A stretch of DNA of 44,969 nucleotides from Clostridia bacterium (GTDB taxonomy: Bacteria > Bacillota > Clostridia > TANB77 > CAG-508): the NCBI GenBank assembly GCA_017533795.1, contig JAFWIH010000023.1:1-44969 (forward strand). Reading direction: 5' to 3'. Below the pieces are notes generated by a model. That model had not been told where the DNA came from and did no database searches. It worked only from the letters and a program-made list of their open reading frames with translations. Shown here one piece after another: positions 7,754 to 16,699 of the stretch. Each line of letters begins with the position of its first letter. Position 1 is the first letter of the stretch. A program made the translations under genes and the position numbers.

Positions 7754-8458
7754 ATGAAAAAGGTAAGCTTTATTGGGGCATATGATAAAACAGACATGAT
7801 ACTGTATTTAGCTAAAATACTAACAACTGTTGGAAAAAAAGTTTTAGTTGTAGATTCAACAATAGATCAAAAAGCTAAATATATTGTGCCTGCTATAAAT
7901 CCTACAATTTCATATATTACAGAGTTCGAAGAAATAGATGTAGCAGTTGGATTTTCTAACTTTAAAGAAATAAAAAACTATTTAGGAATGCCTGAAGACA
8001 AAGAGTTAGAATATGACTATGCTTTATTAGATATAGACAGTGGAAAAGCAATAGAAGAATTCGAAATTCAACCTACAGAAGACAATTATTTTGTTACAGG
8101 ATTTGATGTATATTCTTTAAAAAAAGGATTAGAAGCTTTGAATGCATTAAAAGAGCCTTTGAATTTAACAAAAGTATTGTTTTCTAAGACAATGCTAAAA
8201 GAGGATGATGATTATTTGAATTTCCTTTCAGTAGGATTGAAAATAGTATGGAAAGAAAATAGGATTTATTTTCCTACAGAAAATGGAGATGCTACAGTTT
8301 TAGCAGAAAACCAAAGATTAGCTAAAATTAAGTTTAGATTATTAAGCCAACAATATAAAGAAAGCTTGTATTTTATAGCTGAAGAAATTTTAAAAGACGT
8401 AAGTGGCTCAGAACTTAGAAGAGCACTAAGGATAATTGAAAGAGACAAAGGAGTATAA
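7754..8458 (+). CDS. CpaE/ParA-like protein with a degenerate nucleotide site
   Basis: The 234-aa protein begins KKVSFIGAYDKTDMILYLAKIL and continues with KKVLVVDST, the strand-helix-strand layout of SIMIBI (ParA/MinD/CpaE) P-loop proteins. The usual GKGG(V/T)GK(S/T) loop is replaced by GAYDKTD, so classical nucleotide binding looks lost. YDYALLDIDSG (~92-102) stands where the Walker B strand should be. CpaE/TadZ proteins localise Tad machines at the membrane, often as atypical ATPases. It sits 3 bases before a second ParA-like gene, and the two may act as a heteromer. Fold assignment is moderate. Confidence 0.6.
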   Translation: MKKVSFIGAYDKTDMILYLAKILTTVGKKVLVVDSTIDQKAKYIVPAINPTISYITEFEEIDVAVGFSNFKEIKNYLGMPEDKELEYDYALLDIDSGKAIEEFEIQPTEDNYFVTGFDVYSLKKGLEALNALKEPLNLTKVLFSKTMLKEDDDYLNFLSVGLKIVWKENRIYFPTENGDATVLAENQRLAKIKFRLLSQQYKESLYFIAEEILKDVSGSELRRALRIIERDKGV

Positions 8459-8460
8459 AA

Positions 8461-9303
8461 ATGTCGATAGTATCTTTTTGGAATCAGGGGGAAGAAGAAT
8501 CAGGTAAAACATCTGCGATTATTGCATTAGCTACACATATGGCTATAGAACATAATTACAGAATACTAGTAATTTCAACAAGTGTAAATGATGATACTAT
8601 AAAAAACGCTTTTTGGAAGGAAAATAACACAAGAAAAAATTTAGGACTATTTGGACCAAATACAAATGTAGCAATGCAAAATGGAATTGAAGGTTTAAAT
8701 AGATATATTCGAAGTAATAAGATTTCGCCTGATATTATAACAAATTATACAAAAGTAGTTTTTAAAGATAGATTGGAAATATTACTAGGATATAATGGAA
8801 ATGAAAGTTTAGCTGGAGAAATAAGAAATATTTATCCATCAATAATTGAAATGGCTAATAAATATTATGATTTAGTATTAGTAGATGTAGACTCTAAACT
8901 TAGTGAGGAAACACAAAAAGAGATATTACATCTTTCTAATATTATTGTAGCAACAATTTCTCAAAGACTAGCAAGTATAAACAAATTTAATGAGGCTAGA
9001 AATAATAATCAAATTCTTAATAGTCCTAAAACACTAATACTGATTGGAAGATATGACAGGTATTCAAAATACACTCCTAAAAATATATCTAGATACTTAA
9101 AAGAAAAAAATTTAGTTAACAGCATGCCATACAACACGTTATTTTTTGAAGCATGTGAAGAAGCTGAGGTACCAGATTTATTTTTAAGATTAAGAAAAAT
9201 ATCTGATGAGAATGACAGAAACGTTTTATTTATAAACGAAATAAGAAGACTATCAGAAAATATTATATATAGATTACAAGACTTACAAATGAGAAATAGG
9301 TAG
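8461..9303 (+). CDS. CpaE/TadZ-like ParA-family protein
   Basis: The 280-aa protein starts SIVSFWNQGEEESGKTSAIIALATHMA. A P-loop-like SGKTS (residues ~14-18) is followed by NYRILVISTS, and LVLVDVDS (~140-147) corresponds to the Walker B strand. This is a ParA/MinD-like fold with a deviant Walker A. By analogy with TadZ/CpaE it may position the secretion ATPase encoded next. Its start follows the preceding stop by 3 bases and a ribosome binding site (AAAGGAG) lies inside the preceding gene. It retains more of the nucleotide site than its upstream neighbour. Confidence 0.65.
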   Translation: MSIVSFWNQGEEESGKTSAIIALATHMAIEHNYRILVISTSVNDDTIKNAFWKENNTRKNLGLFGPNTNVAMQNGIEGLNRYIRSNKISPDIITNYTKVVFKDRLEILLGYNGNESLAGEIRNIYPSIIEMANKYYDLVLVDVDSKLSEETQKEILHLSNIIVATISQRLASINKFNEARNNNQILNSPKTLILIGRYDRYSKYTPKNISRYLKEKNLVNSMPYNTLFFEACEEAEVPDLFLRLRKISDENDRNVLFINEIRRLSENIIYRLQDLQMRNR

Positions 9304-9319
9304 GAAGGAGAGAACGTTA

Positions 9320-11269
9320 ATGAGTTTAAGTAATATTATATTGACAATAATTGTATTACTACTATTTCTTTATGTAGTTTATTATTCAATAAAGAAAAGA
9401 AAGGAAGCACCAGTCGAAGAAGAAGTAAATGTTGATGACAAAACATATACACTAGAACTAATGACTCAATTTGTAAAAAGAAGACTAGATGAAATTACAA
9501 AAATAAATCTTTATGATATTGGTCTTTCTGAAGAAGAATTAAAAAGAAGAAAAAATAAAAAATATGAATTAAAAAAGGCTTTAAAAGGATGTACATATGG
9601 AGATGTAAATGACAAAAAATACGTCAAAGAACTAATATATGACTTACTTGCTCAGGAATATGGCGTAAACGAAATGAATATTTCATCTGCAATTCCTTTT
9701 GATGCACCATCACTTCTAACAGCTCAAGACAAATTTGATATTTTAATATACGTTTATAAACAAGAATTTGGATATGAAGCTTTAACAGAGCTAATTAAAA
9801 AATATAATTTAGCAGAACTAAAATATGTAGATGGAGAGACAAAACCTTCATATGTTATCACAGAGGACGAAATAAACGAAATATATGAAACAGAAAATAT
9901 AGCACTTTCGTTCCAAGGAAAATTATCTGTTGTAGTTCAAAGAATTTACCAACATTATAAAGGTTATAGTAGTATTGACGAAGTAAGAGATATGAACATA
10001 GATGGAGTATCAGGTGGTGTATCTGGACTTCCAGAAAGCTTCTTAAGTCAAATTGCACAAACAGGAGGAGACTATATTGAACAAGTTGCAGAACAAAAAG
10101 TACCAAGAGCTTGTGATAGTATATGGATTTTCTTCCAAGGTAAATCTATTCGTTTAGCTTTCCTTTCATTTGGAACAGAAGCTGAACTAAAAAGAGTTTG
10201 CCAAAATATTTATAAATACAATAACCCAGGACAATTATCAGATACAAATGGTTATAAAATAAACGAAATGAAAGATGGTTCTCGTGTAGTTGTAGTTAGA
10301 CCTAGTATGGCAGAAACATGGGCATTCTTTGTAAGAAAATTTGACGTTAAACGTTCTACACTTGAACAATGGTTTAAAGGAGAACCAGGTTCAGATGAAT
10401 CTATAGAGTTACTAAAATATCTTGTAAAAGGAGCAAGAATAACATCAATAACAGGTGAGCAAGGTTGTGGTAAAACAACAATGCTTATGGGAATGATAGA
10501 AAATATTTATGAAACAATGAACATTCGTGTTCAAGAAACTGCATTCGAGCTTCACTTAAGAAGAATATATCCTACAAGAAATATTCTTACACTTCGTGAA
10601 ACAGAAACAATTTCTGGACAAGAAGGACTAGACGTTCAAAAGAAAACTGACGGTTCTGTAAATATTATAGGTGAGGTTGCAACTGACCCTGTTGCTGCAT
10701 GGATGATACAAGCAGCCCAAGTTGCTTCAAAATTCACATTATTTACTCACCATGCTAAAACATTTCCAAACTTAGTTACTGCACTTAGAAACTCAATGCT
10801 TAGAATTGGACAATTTAATAATGAACAAACAGCAGAAGAACAAGTAGTTCAAGTATTAAACTTTGATATTCATTTAACAAAAGACTTTAGAGGAAAAAGA
10901 TATGTAGAAAGAATTACAGAATGTATTCCTGTAGAGGAAAAAAATGAATATACATTTGACCATAGAAATGAAAAAACATTAGAAGGAAAATTTGATAAAT
11001 TTTTCGACAATGCAACACATTACTTTACAAAAACAACAGATAAAAAATTATATATATATAGAAACATATTAGAATATGTTGATGGTGAATATATAATTAC
11101 AAATCCAATAACTGAACAAAATATCAAAGAAATGAGACTAAATATGGATGAAACAGACGCAGAAAACTTTGATAGATTTATAGAAAGACATTGGGGAAAC
11201 AGACAAACAGTGGGCGTAGCACAAGGAACACAAAAAAAAGGAAGAAGACCTAGTAATACAATAGAATAA
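9320..11269 (+). CDS. TadA/CpaF-like type II/IV secretion ATPase with N-terminal membrane anchor
   Basis: The 649-aa protein has an unusual N-terminal transmembrane helix (residues ~4-24), then a helical domain (~40-220) and the secretion ATPase core. Visible motifs are Walker A GEQGCGKTT (~379-387), an Asp-box-like region with LRRIYPTRNILTLRETE, the Walker B strand region INIIGEVATDP (~447-457) and the His box FTLFTHHAKTFPNLVTALRNSM (~471-492). The family powers pilin or pseudopilin assembly by pulling subunits from the membrane. Most TadA proteins are soluble, so the anchor is notable. GGAAGGAGAG precedes the ATG. The next gene encodes the membrane platform. Confidence 0.85.
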   Translation: MSLSNIILTIIVLLLFLYVVYYSIKKRKEAPVEEEVNVDDKTYTLELMTQFVKRRLDEITKINLYDIGLSEEELKRRKNKKYELKKALKGCTYGDVNDKKYVKELIYDLLAQEYGVNEMNISSAIPFDAPSLLTAQDKFDILIYVYKQEFGYEALTELIKKYNLAELKYVDGETKPSYVITEDEINEIYETENIALSFQGKLSVVVQRIYQHYKGYSSIDEVRDMNIDGVSGGVSGLPESFLSQIAQTGGDYIEQVAEQKVPRACDSIWIFFQGKSIRLAFLSFGTEAELKRVCQNIYKYNNPGQLSDTNGYKINEMKDGSRVVVVRPSMAETWAFFVRKFDVKRSTLEQWFKGEPGSDESIELLKYLVKGARITSITGEQGCGKTTMLMGMIENIYETMNIRVQETAFELHLRRIYPTRNILTLRETETISGQEGLDVQKKTDGSVNIIGEVATDPVAAWMIQAAQVASKFTLFTHHAKTFPNLVTALRNSMLRIGQFNNEQTAEEQVVQVLNFDIHLTKDFRGKRYVERITECIPVEEKNEYTFDHRNEKTLEGKFDKFFDNATHYFTKTTDKKLYIYRNILEYVDGEYIITNPITEQNIKEMRLNMDETDAENFDRFIERHWGNRQTVGVAQGTQKKGRRPSNTIE

Positions 11270-11291
11270 ACATGCAAAGGAGGTGCTAATA

Positions 11292-13358
11292 GTGGATAAT
11301 TCAGTTTTGTTCTACATTATGGGTGGTTCAGCTGGAATCTTTGTAGTAATTCTTTTAATATATTTTGCATTAAAACAAAGAATGGGAAAGTCAGAATACA
11401 AAAGAATACAAAGATTACAAGAGGGAACAAAATCTAGTAGCTTTTCGATGGAAATACTATATCAAAAGCTATATATGACATATTTAAAAATACCTGGACT
11501 TAAAAGATACATATTAAAACTAAGAAGAAGACTTGAGATTATAGACATAGAAGATGAATATAAAACAAGAAGAGATGCCGCAAAAATATTAAGCAGAACA
11601 TTATTAGTAGTTATACCTGTTGCTGTTTTAACAATTGTAATTGCACATAGTAACCATTTATTATTAGGTACACTTCTATTGTTTGAATTATTTATGATTG
11701 ATACTTTTATAGATGGAATGGTTGATAAAATTGATAACAATCTACTTAAAGAACAAATAGAATTCTTTTCAGAAATAAGACATGCTTATCACGAATTTAA
11801 TATGGTAGAAGAAGCAATTTATCAGGTTTCGCAAGATGATGAAAAAAATGTATCAAAACAAGGTGAAAAAATATATGAAGTTTTAATTTCAGATGATCCT
11901 GAAACAGAACTAGAAAAATACTATGATATAGCACCAAATAGTTACTTAAAAGAATTTGCAGGTGTTTCTTACTTAACAAAAGAATTTGGAGATAGAAAAG
12001 TAGATGGAGCATCTTTATACTTAAAAAATGTAAACAATATTACACAAGAGATGCAACTAGAAATATTAAAAAGAGATAAATTAGATTACGTTTTCCAAAG
12101 TTTAGCGGTAATATCAATTGTACCAGTACTATTCTTAGAACCATTAAAGAATTGGTCTGTAAGCAACTTTGATTTTACTTCAAACTTTTACTTAGGAAAA
12201 GGTGGAATGATAGTTCAAATTTTATTAATGATACTAACATTCTTATCGTATATATTAGTTAAAACAATTAAAGACAATGGCTCGACACAAGTAAGTACAA
12301 AAAACACAGAAAATCCTTGGCAAGCTAAACTATATAAAGTTACAATAGCAAAAAAAATAATTGATTTATTTATACCTAAAAAAGGAACAAAAGAATATAG
12401 AAAAACAAAAGATTTACTTAAAGATTCAGCATCAAAACTTAAGATGGAGTGGCTATATATAAACAAATTAGTACTTTCATTAGCTACAATTGTAATATCT
12501 ATAGTGGTATTTGGCTATTTACATCAAACAGCAATAGATTATCAATATACAAATCCTACGACAGACTATGATTTGATAGGAGGACTGTCAGAAAAAGACA
12601 AAAAAAAGGCAGAGGATCTTACTAAACTTGATAATGTATTCTTAGATAGATTTAGAGGAAAACATAATACAACTATAGACCAAATAAAGGTTGCAATGCA
12701 ATATTCTCCATATTACAATGATGTTGAAGAAGAGGAAATTAATACTGCAGCTGAAAGAGTATATAAAAAGCTACAAATAGTAAATAGTGAAAATTTAAAA
12801 TGGTTTGAATTATTATTATCATTTACTTTTGGAATAGTTGCATATATGGCACCAACATGGATATTAATTTTCCAATATAAAATTAGACAATTAGAGATGG
12901 AAGATGAGGTAATGCAATTCCAAACAATTATACTTATGCTTATGAGGATAGAAAGAGTTAATGTTGAAATTATACTAGAATGGCTAGAAAGATATTCTAA
13001 AATATTCCATGAACCAATTAGTAAATGTGTAAACAACTATGAAGCTGGTGCGTGGGAAGCATTAGAAGAACTAAAAAATGAAGTTTCTTATCAAGACTTT
13101 ATACGTATAGTAGAAAGTCTGCAAGCCGCAGTAGAAAAAATCCCTATTAAAGATGCATTTGATGAACTTGACTCTGAAAGAGACTATTATAAAGAAAAAA
13201 GAAAAGAATCAAATGAAAGATTAATAGCTAGAAAAGGTATGATAGGAAAACTAATAGGATTTGCACCAATGGTTTGTTTATTTGTAGGATACCTAATAAT
13301 ACCACTTGTATTTATAGGATTAACAAGTATGACATCTTCAATGGCAAGCCTAAGTTAA
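11292..13358 (+). CDS. Fused TadB/TadC-like membrane platform protein
   Basis: This is a ~688-aa integral membrane protein with two tandem halves. The first half has helices at ~10-27, ~105-145 and ~260-330 and a cytoplasmic loop with FFSEIRHAYHEFNMVEEAI. The second half has helices at ~385-410, ~505-525 and ~655-685 and a loop with MQFQTIILMLMRIERVNVEIILEWLERY. Both loops look like T2SSF (GspF/TadB/TadC) domains, so one chain seems to provide what is normally two proteins. It should form the inner platform that works with the ATPase. The GTG at 11292 is chosen because AAAGGAGG ends 8 bases before it; an in-frame GTG at 11283 overlaps that site. Confidence 0.75.
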   Translation: MDNSVLFYIMGGSAGIFVVILLIYFALKQRMGKSEYKRIQRLQEGTKSSSFSMEILYQKLYMTYLKIPGLKRYILKLRRRLEIIDIEDEYKTRRDAAKILSRTLLVVIPVAVLTIVIAHSNHLLLGTLLLFELFMIDTFIDGMVDKIDNNLLKEQIEFFSEIRHAYHEFNMVEEAIYQVSQDDEKNVSKQGEKIYEVLISDDPETELEKYYDIAPNSYLKEFAGVSYLTKEFGDRKVDGASLYLKNVNNITQEMQLEILKRDKLDYVFQSLAVISIVPVLFLEPLKNWSVSNFDFTSNFYLGKGGMIVQILLMILTFLSYILVKTIKDNGSTQVSTKNTENPWQAKLYKVTIAKKIIDLFIPKKGTKEYRKTKDLLKDSASKLKMEWLYINKLVLSLATIVISIVVFGYLHQTAIDYQYTNPTTDYDLIGGLSEKDKKKAEDLTKLDNVFLDRFRGKHNTTIDQIKVAMQYSPYYNDVEEEEINTAAERVYKKLQIVNSENLKWFELLLSFTFGIVAYMAPTWILIFQYKIRQLEMEDEVMQFQTIILMLMRIERVNVEIILEWLERYSKIFHEPISKCVNNYEAGAWEALEELKNEVSYQDFIRIVESLQAAVEKIPIKDAFDELDSERDYYKEKRKESNERLIARKGMIGKLIGFAPMVCLFVGYLIIPLVFIGLTSMTSSMASLS

Positions 13359-13373
13359 TAGAGGAGGGAGTAA

Positions 13374-14054
13374 ATGGAAAATACTAGCAAAGCTTTATTA
13401 ATAGCAGGTGGTGTTTTAATTAGCATTATGGTTGTTTCTTTATTAGTAATAGGATATAATAGTTTAACAGATTACCAGCGCACAAAACAAAATGCTTTAT
13501 CGGAAGAACAATTAGTAGCTTTTAATAAACAGTATGAAGCATATAATAGGGACTTAACAGGCTTTGAAATGGTTAGTTTATTAAATAAAATAATAGATTA
13601 TAACAAGCTTAATACAGTAAGCAGTGACAGTAATGACTGGGAGAATAATAATACATCAAAAGGATATACAGAAATGTATATAAAGTTTACTATAAAGGAT
13701 TCAGAAATAAGGAAATTATTTATAGATGGAACATATGATTCTGCAAATTCAACAAAAAAAGATAAACTAGACCAAATACGTAGTAACATGCAATCATTGG
13801 AACATACTTATGGAACAACATTAATGAGTAAGCTTTCAGCTATGAGTGATTACAATCCAGAAACTGAAGAAGGAAAAATAGAAATAATCAAAAAACTTGG
13901 TGTAAATGTTTTACCTAAAAGTTTGCCTGAAATAGAAGAAGTAAAAAAATATCAACATTATATAGAATTTAAAAGAGCAAATTTTAAATGTACTGGAACA
14001 GAATATGACAAAAATACTGGAAGAATAATAAAACTTATATATGAACAAATATAA
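13374..14054 (+). CDS. Pilin-like secreted subunit 1 (MENTSKAL family)
   Basis: The 226-aa protein starts MENTSKALLIAGG and has one membrane helix right at the N-terminus (~5-27). The rest is hydrophilic and probably outside the cell. FNKQYEAYN (~55) matches FNSQFTKFNG and FNTKFTQYEG in the genes at 14084 and 15067. The end, FKCTGTEYDKNTG, matches FKCTKIEYHSQTG in the gene at 14555. The short N-terminus followed directly by a hydrophobic helix is what is expected of a pilin-type subunit, but it has no basic leader or G/(X4)E site. GGAGGGAG precedes the ATG. Role as a structural subunit is inference from context. Confidence 0.7.
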   Translation: MENTSKALLIAGGVLISIMVVSLLVIGYNSLTDYQRTKQNALSEEQLVAFNKQYEAYNRDLTGFEMVSLLNKIIDYNKLNTVSSDSNDWENNNTSKGYTEMYIKFTIKDSEIRKLFIDGTYDSANSTKKDKLDQIRSNMQSLEHTYGTTLMSKLSAMSDYNPETEEGKIEIIKKLGVNVLPKSLPEIEEVKKYQHYIEFKRANFKCTGTEYDKNTGRIIKLIYEQI

Positions 14055-14083
14055 TATACATAAGAGAAGAGGTGGCATATAAT

Positions 14084-14539
14084 TTGGAAAACACATCAAA
14101 AGCATTATTAATGGCTGCAGGAGTCTTGATAGGCATTATGATTTTAAGCATTGCAGTATACCTAGCAGCTTCATTTGGAAGTGATGCGGCAGAAGTAAAT
14201 GAACAAATAAGGAGAAATCAAGTTAACCAGTTTAACAGCCAATTTACCAAATTTAATGGGAAGAAAGATGCCACAATTCATGACATACTAACCATTGCAA
14301 ATTTAGCTATAGATAATAATAAAACATATGAATTGACAGAAGCAGGAGCTAGTAATTATTATATATCTGTAAAGAAAGATAACATAAGAATGGAGAAAAT
14401 CAATATAGATAATTATATAAAAAGCAATTTAATGGCATCCGAATTTGAAAATGGTGAATTAAAAAGGTATACATGTACAGTTCATATAAATGAAATAACT
14501 GAAAGAGTTGATCAAGTAAACTTCACCTCAAATAAATGA
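14084..14539 (+). CDS. Pilin-like secreted subunit 2 (MENTSKAL family)
   Basis: The 151-aa protein is predicted to start at TTG 14084 (MENTSKALLMAAG), which aligns with the starts of its paralogs and has AGAGGTGG ~8 bases upstream. An in-frame GTG at 14072 overlaps that site. The N-terminal helix spans ~5-30. The body carries FNSQFTKFNGKKDATIHDI, homologous to the same segment in subunits 1 and 4. The C-terminal YTCTVHINEITERV is a short beta-rich end. It ends with TGA, one of few TGA stops in the window. No enzyme motif is visible. Confidence 0.7.
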   Translation: MENTSKALLMAAGVLIGIMILSIAVYLAASFGSDAAEVNEQIRRNQVNQFNSQFTKFNGKKDATIHDILTIANLAIDNNKTYELTEAGASNYYISVKKDNIRMEKINIDNYIKSNLMASEFENGELKRYTCTVHINEITERVDQVNFTSNK

Positions 14540-14554
14540 TAAGGTAAAACAATT

Positions 14555-14986
14555 ATGAAAAAGTTTATAGTTATATTTATCATTGCAACAATATCAATAC
14601 TTGCTTTGATATACGGATATTTCAATTTTGAATTTGAAAGAAAAAACATAGCAAAAGAAAATTTAAAATTTGAATATTGTTATAATAAAGAAATATATGG
14701 AGCAGAACTTGCAACTATTATAAATAGAGCAATAGAAAACAATGAAAAAAATAATATTAGCAAAGATAATAAGGGATTTTATATAGAAAATGAACAAAAT
14801 TCAATAAAAATAGAAATAAAAATTATAGATAATAATACCACATATAAAATGGAAACATTTTATATGAATGATATTACTAAATTTGTTCAAAATTTTAACA
14901 CGATAAAATTTAAATGTACAAAAATTGAATATCATTCTCAAACAGGTAAAATAAAATACTTATACTTTGAACAGATAAGTAGTTAA
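14555..14986 (+). CDS. Pilin-like secreted subunit 3
   Basis: The 143-aa protein has a different N-terminus (MKKFIVIFIIATISILALIY) but a body related to subunit 1. YNKEIYGAELATIINRAIENN resembles the helix after the FN..F..Y.G motif, and the C-terminal FKCTKIEYHSQTGKIKYLYFEQ is close to the end of subunit 1. It has one membrane helix at residues ~3-22 and an external domain rich in Lys, Asn and Ile. The ribosome binding site is weak (AAGGTAA). It is followed by ~80 bases without a gene, so translation of subunit 4 is independent. Confidence 0.65.
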   Translation: MKKFIVIFIIATISILALIYGYFNFEFERKNIAKENLKFEYCYNKEIYGAELATIINRAIENNEKNNISKDNKGFYIENEQNSIKIEIKIIDNNTTYKMETFYMNDITKFVQNFNTIKFKCTKIEYHSQTGKIKYLYFEQISS

Positions 14987-15066
14987 TTAAGTTATTAAAG
15001 TTAGGTTATCCAGCCTAGATAAAAATAAAATACAATAAAATAAAAAAATTAAAGGAGGAATAAAAA

Positions 15067-15498
15067 ATGGAGAATGCGTCAAAAGCGTTAATTATAGCAG
15101 GAGCTATACTTTTATCAATCTTGATTATATCATTAGGTATAATGATATTCAGAAATGCATCATCAGTTGTTAACAATAATGCAATGAGTGAGGTAGAAAT
15201 GCAACAATTTAATACTAAATTTACGCAATATGAAGGTACAACTGTAAGAGGTGCGCAAGTTAATGCAATGCTTCAAGCAGTATTATCTAATAACATGTCC
15301 GTAGATAGTGATTCAAGAAAAGTAAAGGTAACTATTACTGGTACTGGAACAGAAAACATTGCAATGGCAATTACGGCTACATCTTTACCAACTGCTAGAG
15401 CTGCTACAGGAAGTACATACACAGTTACATGCAAATATGGTAATTCTGGTAGTCAACAAGGTATAGTCAATGAAATACAAGTAAAAAAGAATTCATAG
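15067..15498 (+). CDS. Pilin-like secreted subunit 4 (MENASKAL family), possible major subunit
   Basis: The 143-aa protein starts MENASKALIIAGAILLSIL, with a single helix (~5-26). The body has FNTKFTQYEGTTVRGAQVNAML and a Thr/Ala/Gly-rich C-terminal half. Low charge and Thr/Ser/Gly richness differ from the Lys-rich siblings and suit a polymerising surface subunit. AAAGGAGG, the strongest ribosome binding site of the set, stands 8 bases before the ATG after an ~80-base untranslated stretch. High expression is therefore plausible, which is why I suggest it may be the major subunit (inference). Confidence 0.65.
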   Translation: MENASKALIIAGAILLSILIISLGIMIFRNASSVVNNNAMSEVEMQQFNTKFTQYEGTTVRGAQVNAMLQAVLSNNMSVDSDSRKVKVTITGTGTENIAMAITATSLPTARAATGSTYTVTCKYGNSGSQQGIVNEIQVKKNS

Positions 15499-15522
15499 TA
15501 ATTAATAAGGAGATGATATAGT

Positions 15523-16086
15523 ATGGAAAATGCTTCAGATGCATTACATATGGCATTTGGTGTGCTAATATTTGTATTAGCTTTATCCATTACTATGTCA
15601 TCTTTTAGCATAGTAAGGGTAGCAGCTGATACTATTTTATATAATTCTGACAGAGAAACAGGATATACCTATGTAAAATACCAAGATGAGAGTGGAAATT
15701 TACAAACAGAACGTATAGTTGGAAAGGAAACAATAATTCCAACATTAAATAGAATATTTATGGAAAACTATATAATTAGATTTCGTGATAGAAATGGTAA
15801 TGCTATGACAGTTTATAAATATGATAATATTGATATGTCCGAAATTAATTTAGAGAATATATCTGCAAATGATAAAAAAGAATTTATAAATGCACTTTTT
15901 AGTGGAAAAGATACTAAAATAGGCAATAAAGACTTGAAACCTAATCCCTTTTATGGTACAATAATAAAAGGAAATAACAAATTTAAAGAAACATTAGGTG
16001 TTTACTATCAAGAAGATTTACAACAAAGTCAAATTGATGATGTAAACAAAACCAAAAAACGTGTAATAACATATACACAAATTTAG
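15523..16086 (+). CDS. Pilin-like secreted subunit 5 (MENASDAL)
   Basis: The 187-aa protein starts MENASDALHMAFGVLIFVLAL, again with an N-terminal helix (~9-30) and an external domain. The body differs from subunits 1-4 and has no FN..F..Y.G motif. It carries TGYTYVKYQDESGNLQTER and a long charged middle, ending YYQEDLQQSQIDDVNKTKK. The shared N-terminal pentad and the gene order place it in the same system, perhaps as a minor subunit. AAGGAGATG precedes the ATG. Function is not known. Confidence 0.65.
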   Translation: MENASDALHMAFGVLIFVLALSITMSSFSIVRVAADTILYNSDRETGYTYVKYQDESGNLQTERIVGKETIIPTLNRIFMENYIIRFRDRNGNAMTVYKYDNIDMSEINLENISANDKKEFINALFSGKDTKIGNKDLKPNPFYGTIIKGNNKFKETLGVYYQEDLQQSQIDDVNKTKKRVITYTQI

Positions 16087-16096
16087 GAGGTAGGAA

Positions 16097-16627
16097 ATGA
16101 GTGATTCAACTATAACTATTATTGCAATATTTGTAGCAGCAATATTAATGTTTATTTTTCCACTAATGGCAATGTCAGATAGAACAGATGATATGTCACA
16201 ATTATCTGTACAAACAGCTACAACAGAATTTGTAGATAACGTTAGAACAACCGGTGTATTATCTTTAAATAATTACCAGAAATATGTGGATAGTATTTCA
16301 GCAACAGGAAATAATTATGAAGTTGAAATGGAAGCACAAATTTTAGATGAGAATCCAGGGAAAAAAACAACACAAACTCAATCAACCAAAATTGGTGAAA
16401 ATGTATATTATAGCCAATATACAAGTCAGATAATGGATGAACTAAATAAAAATAGTAAAGGCACATATACATTAAAAGAAGGAGATTTTTTCTCTGCTTC
16501 TGCAAAAAATACTAATGCAACAATTTCACAACAGTTAAAGAGTGCATTTTATAAAGTTACAGGTAATGATACATATTCAATATCTGCTAAACATGGTGGA
16601 ATTGTAACAGTTACTGGAACAAAATAA
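16097..16627 (+). CDS. Membrane-anchored secreted protein of the Tad-like locus
   Basis: The 176-aa protein has a short N-terminus MSDSTIT, a helix (~6-26) and an external domain. The segment after the helix, DRTDDMSQLSVQTATTEFVDNVRTTG, resembles the helical neck of TadE/TadG-type or archaeal pseudopilin proteins, in which a long helix leaves the membrane. The C-terminal half is Ser/Thr-rich. GGAGG at 16086-16090 overlaps the end of the preceding gene. A strong terminator follows, so the last gene of the locus may be expressed at a lower or separate level. Confidence 0.65.
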   Translation: MSDSTITIIAIFVAAILMFIFPLMAMSDRTDDMSQLSVQTATTEFVDNVRTTGVLSLNNYQKYVDSISATGNNYEVEMEAQILDENPGKKTTQTQSTKIGENVYYSQYTSQIMDELNKNSKGTYTLKEGDFFSASAKNTNATISQQLKSAFYKVTGNDTYSISAKHGGIVTVTGTK

Positions 16628-16637
16628 ATAAAAAATA

Positions 16638-16672
16638 AAGGCTTGTAATTAAAAATAGTTACAAGCTTTTTA
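16638..16672 (+). terminator. Terminator inside the Tad-like locus
   Basis: The stem of ~11 bp (AAGGCTTGTAA / TTACAAGCTTT, one G.U) around an A-rich loop is followed by TTTTT. It separates the first eleven genes of the locus from the large 16700 gene. Confidence 0.8.
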
Positions 16673-16699
16673 ACTAATTGCACAAAGGAAAGATATAAA

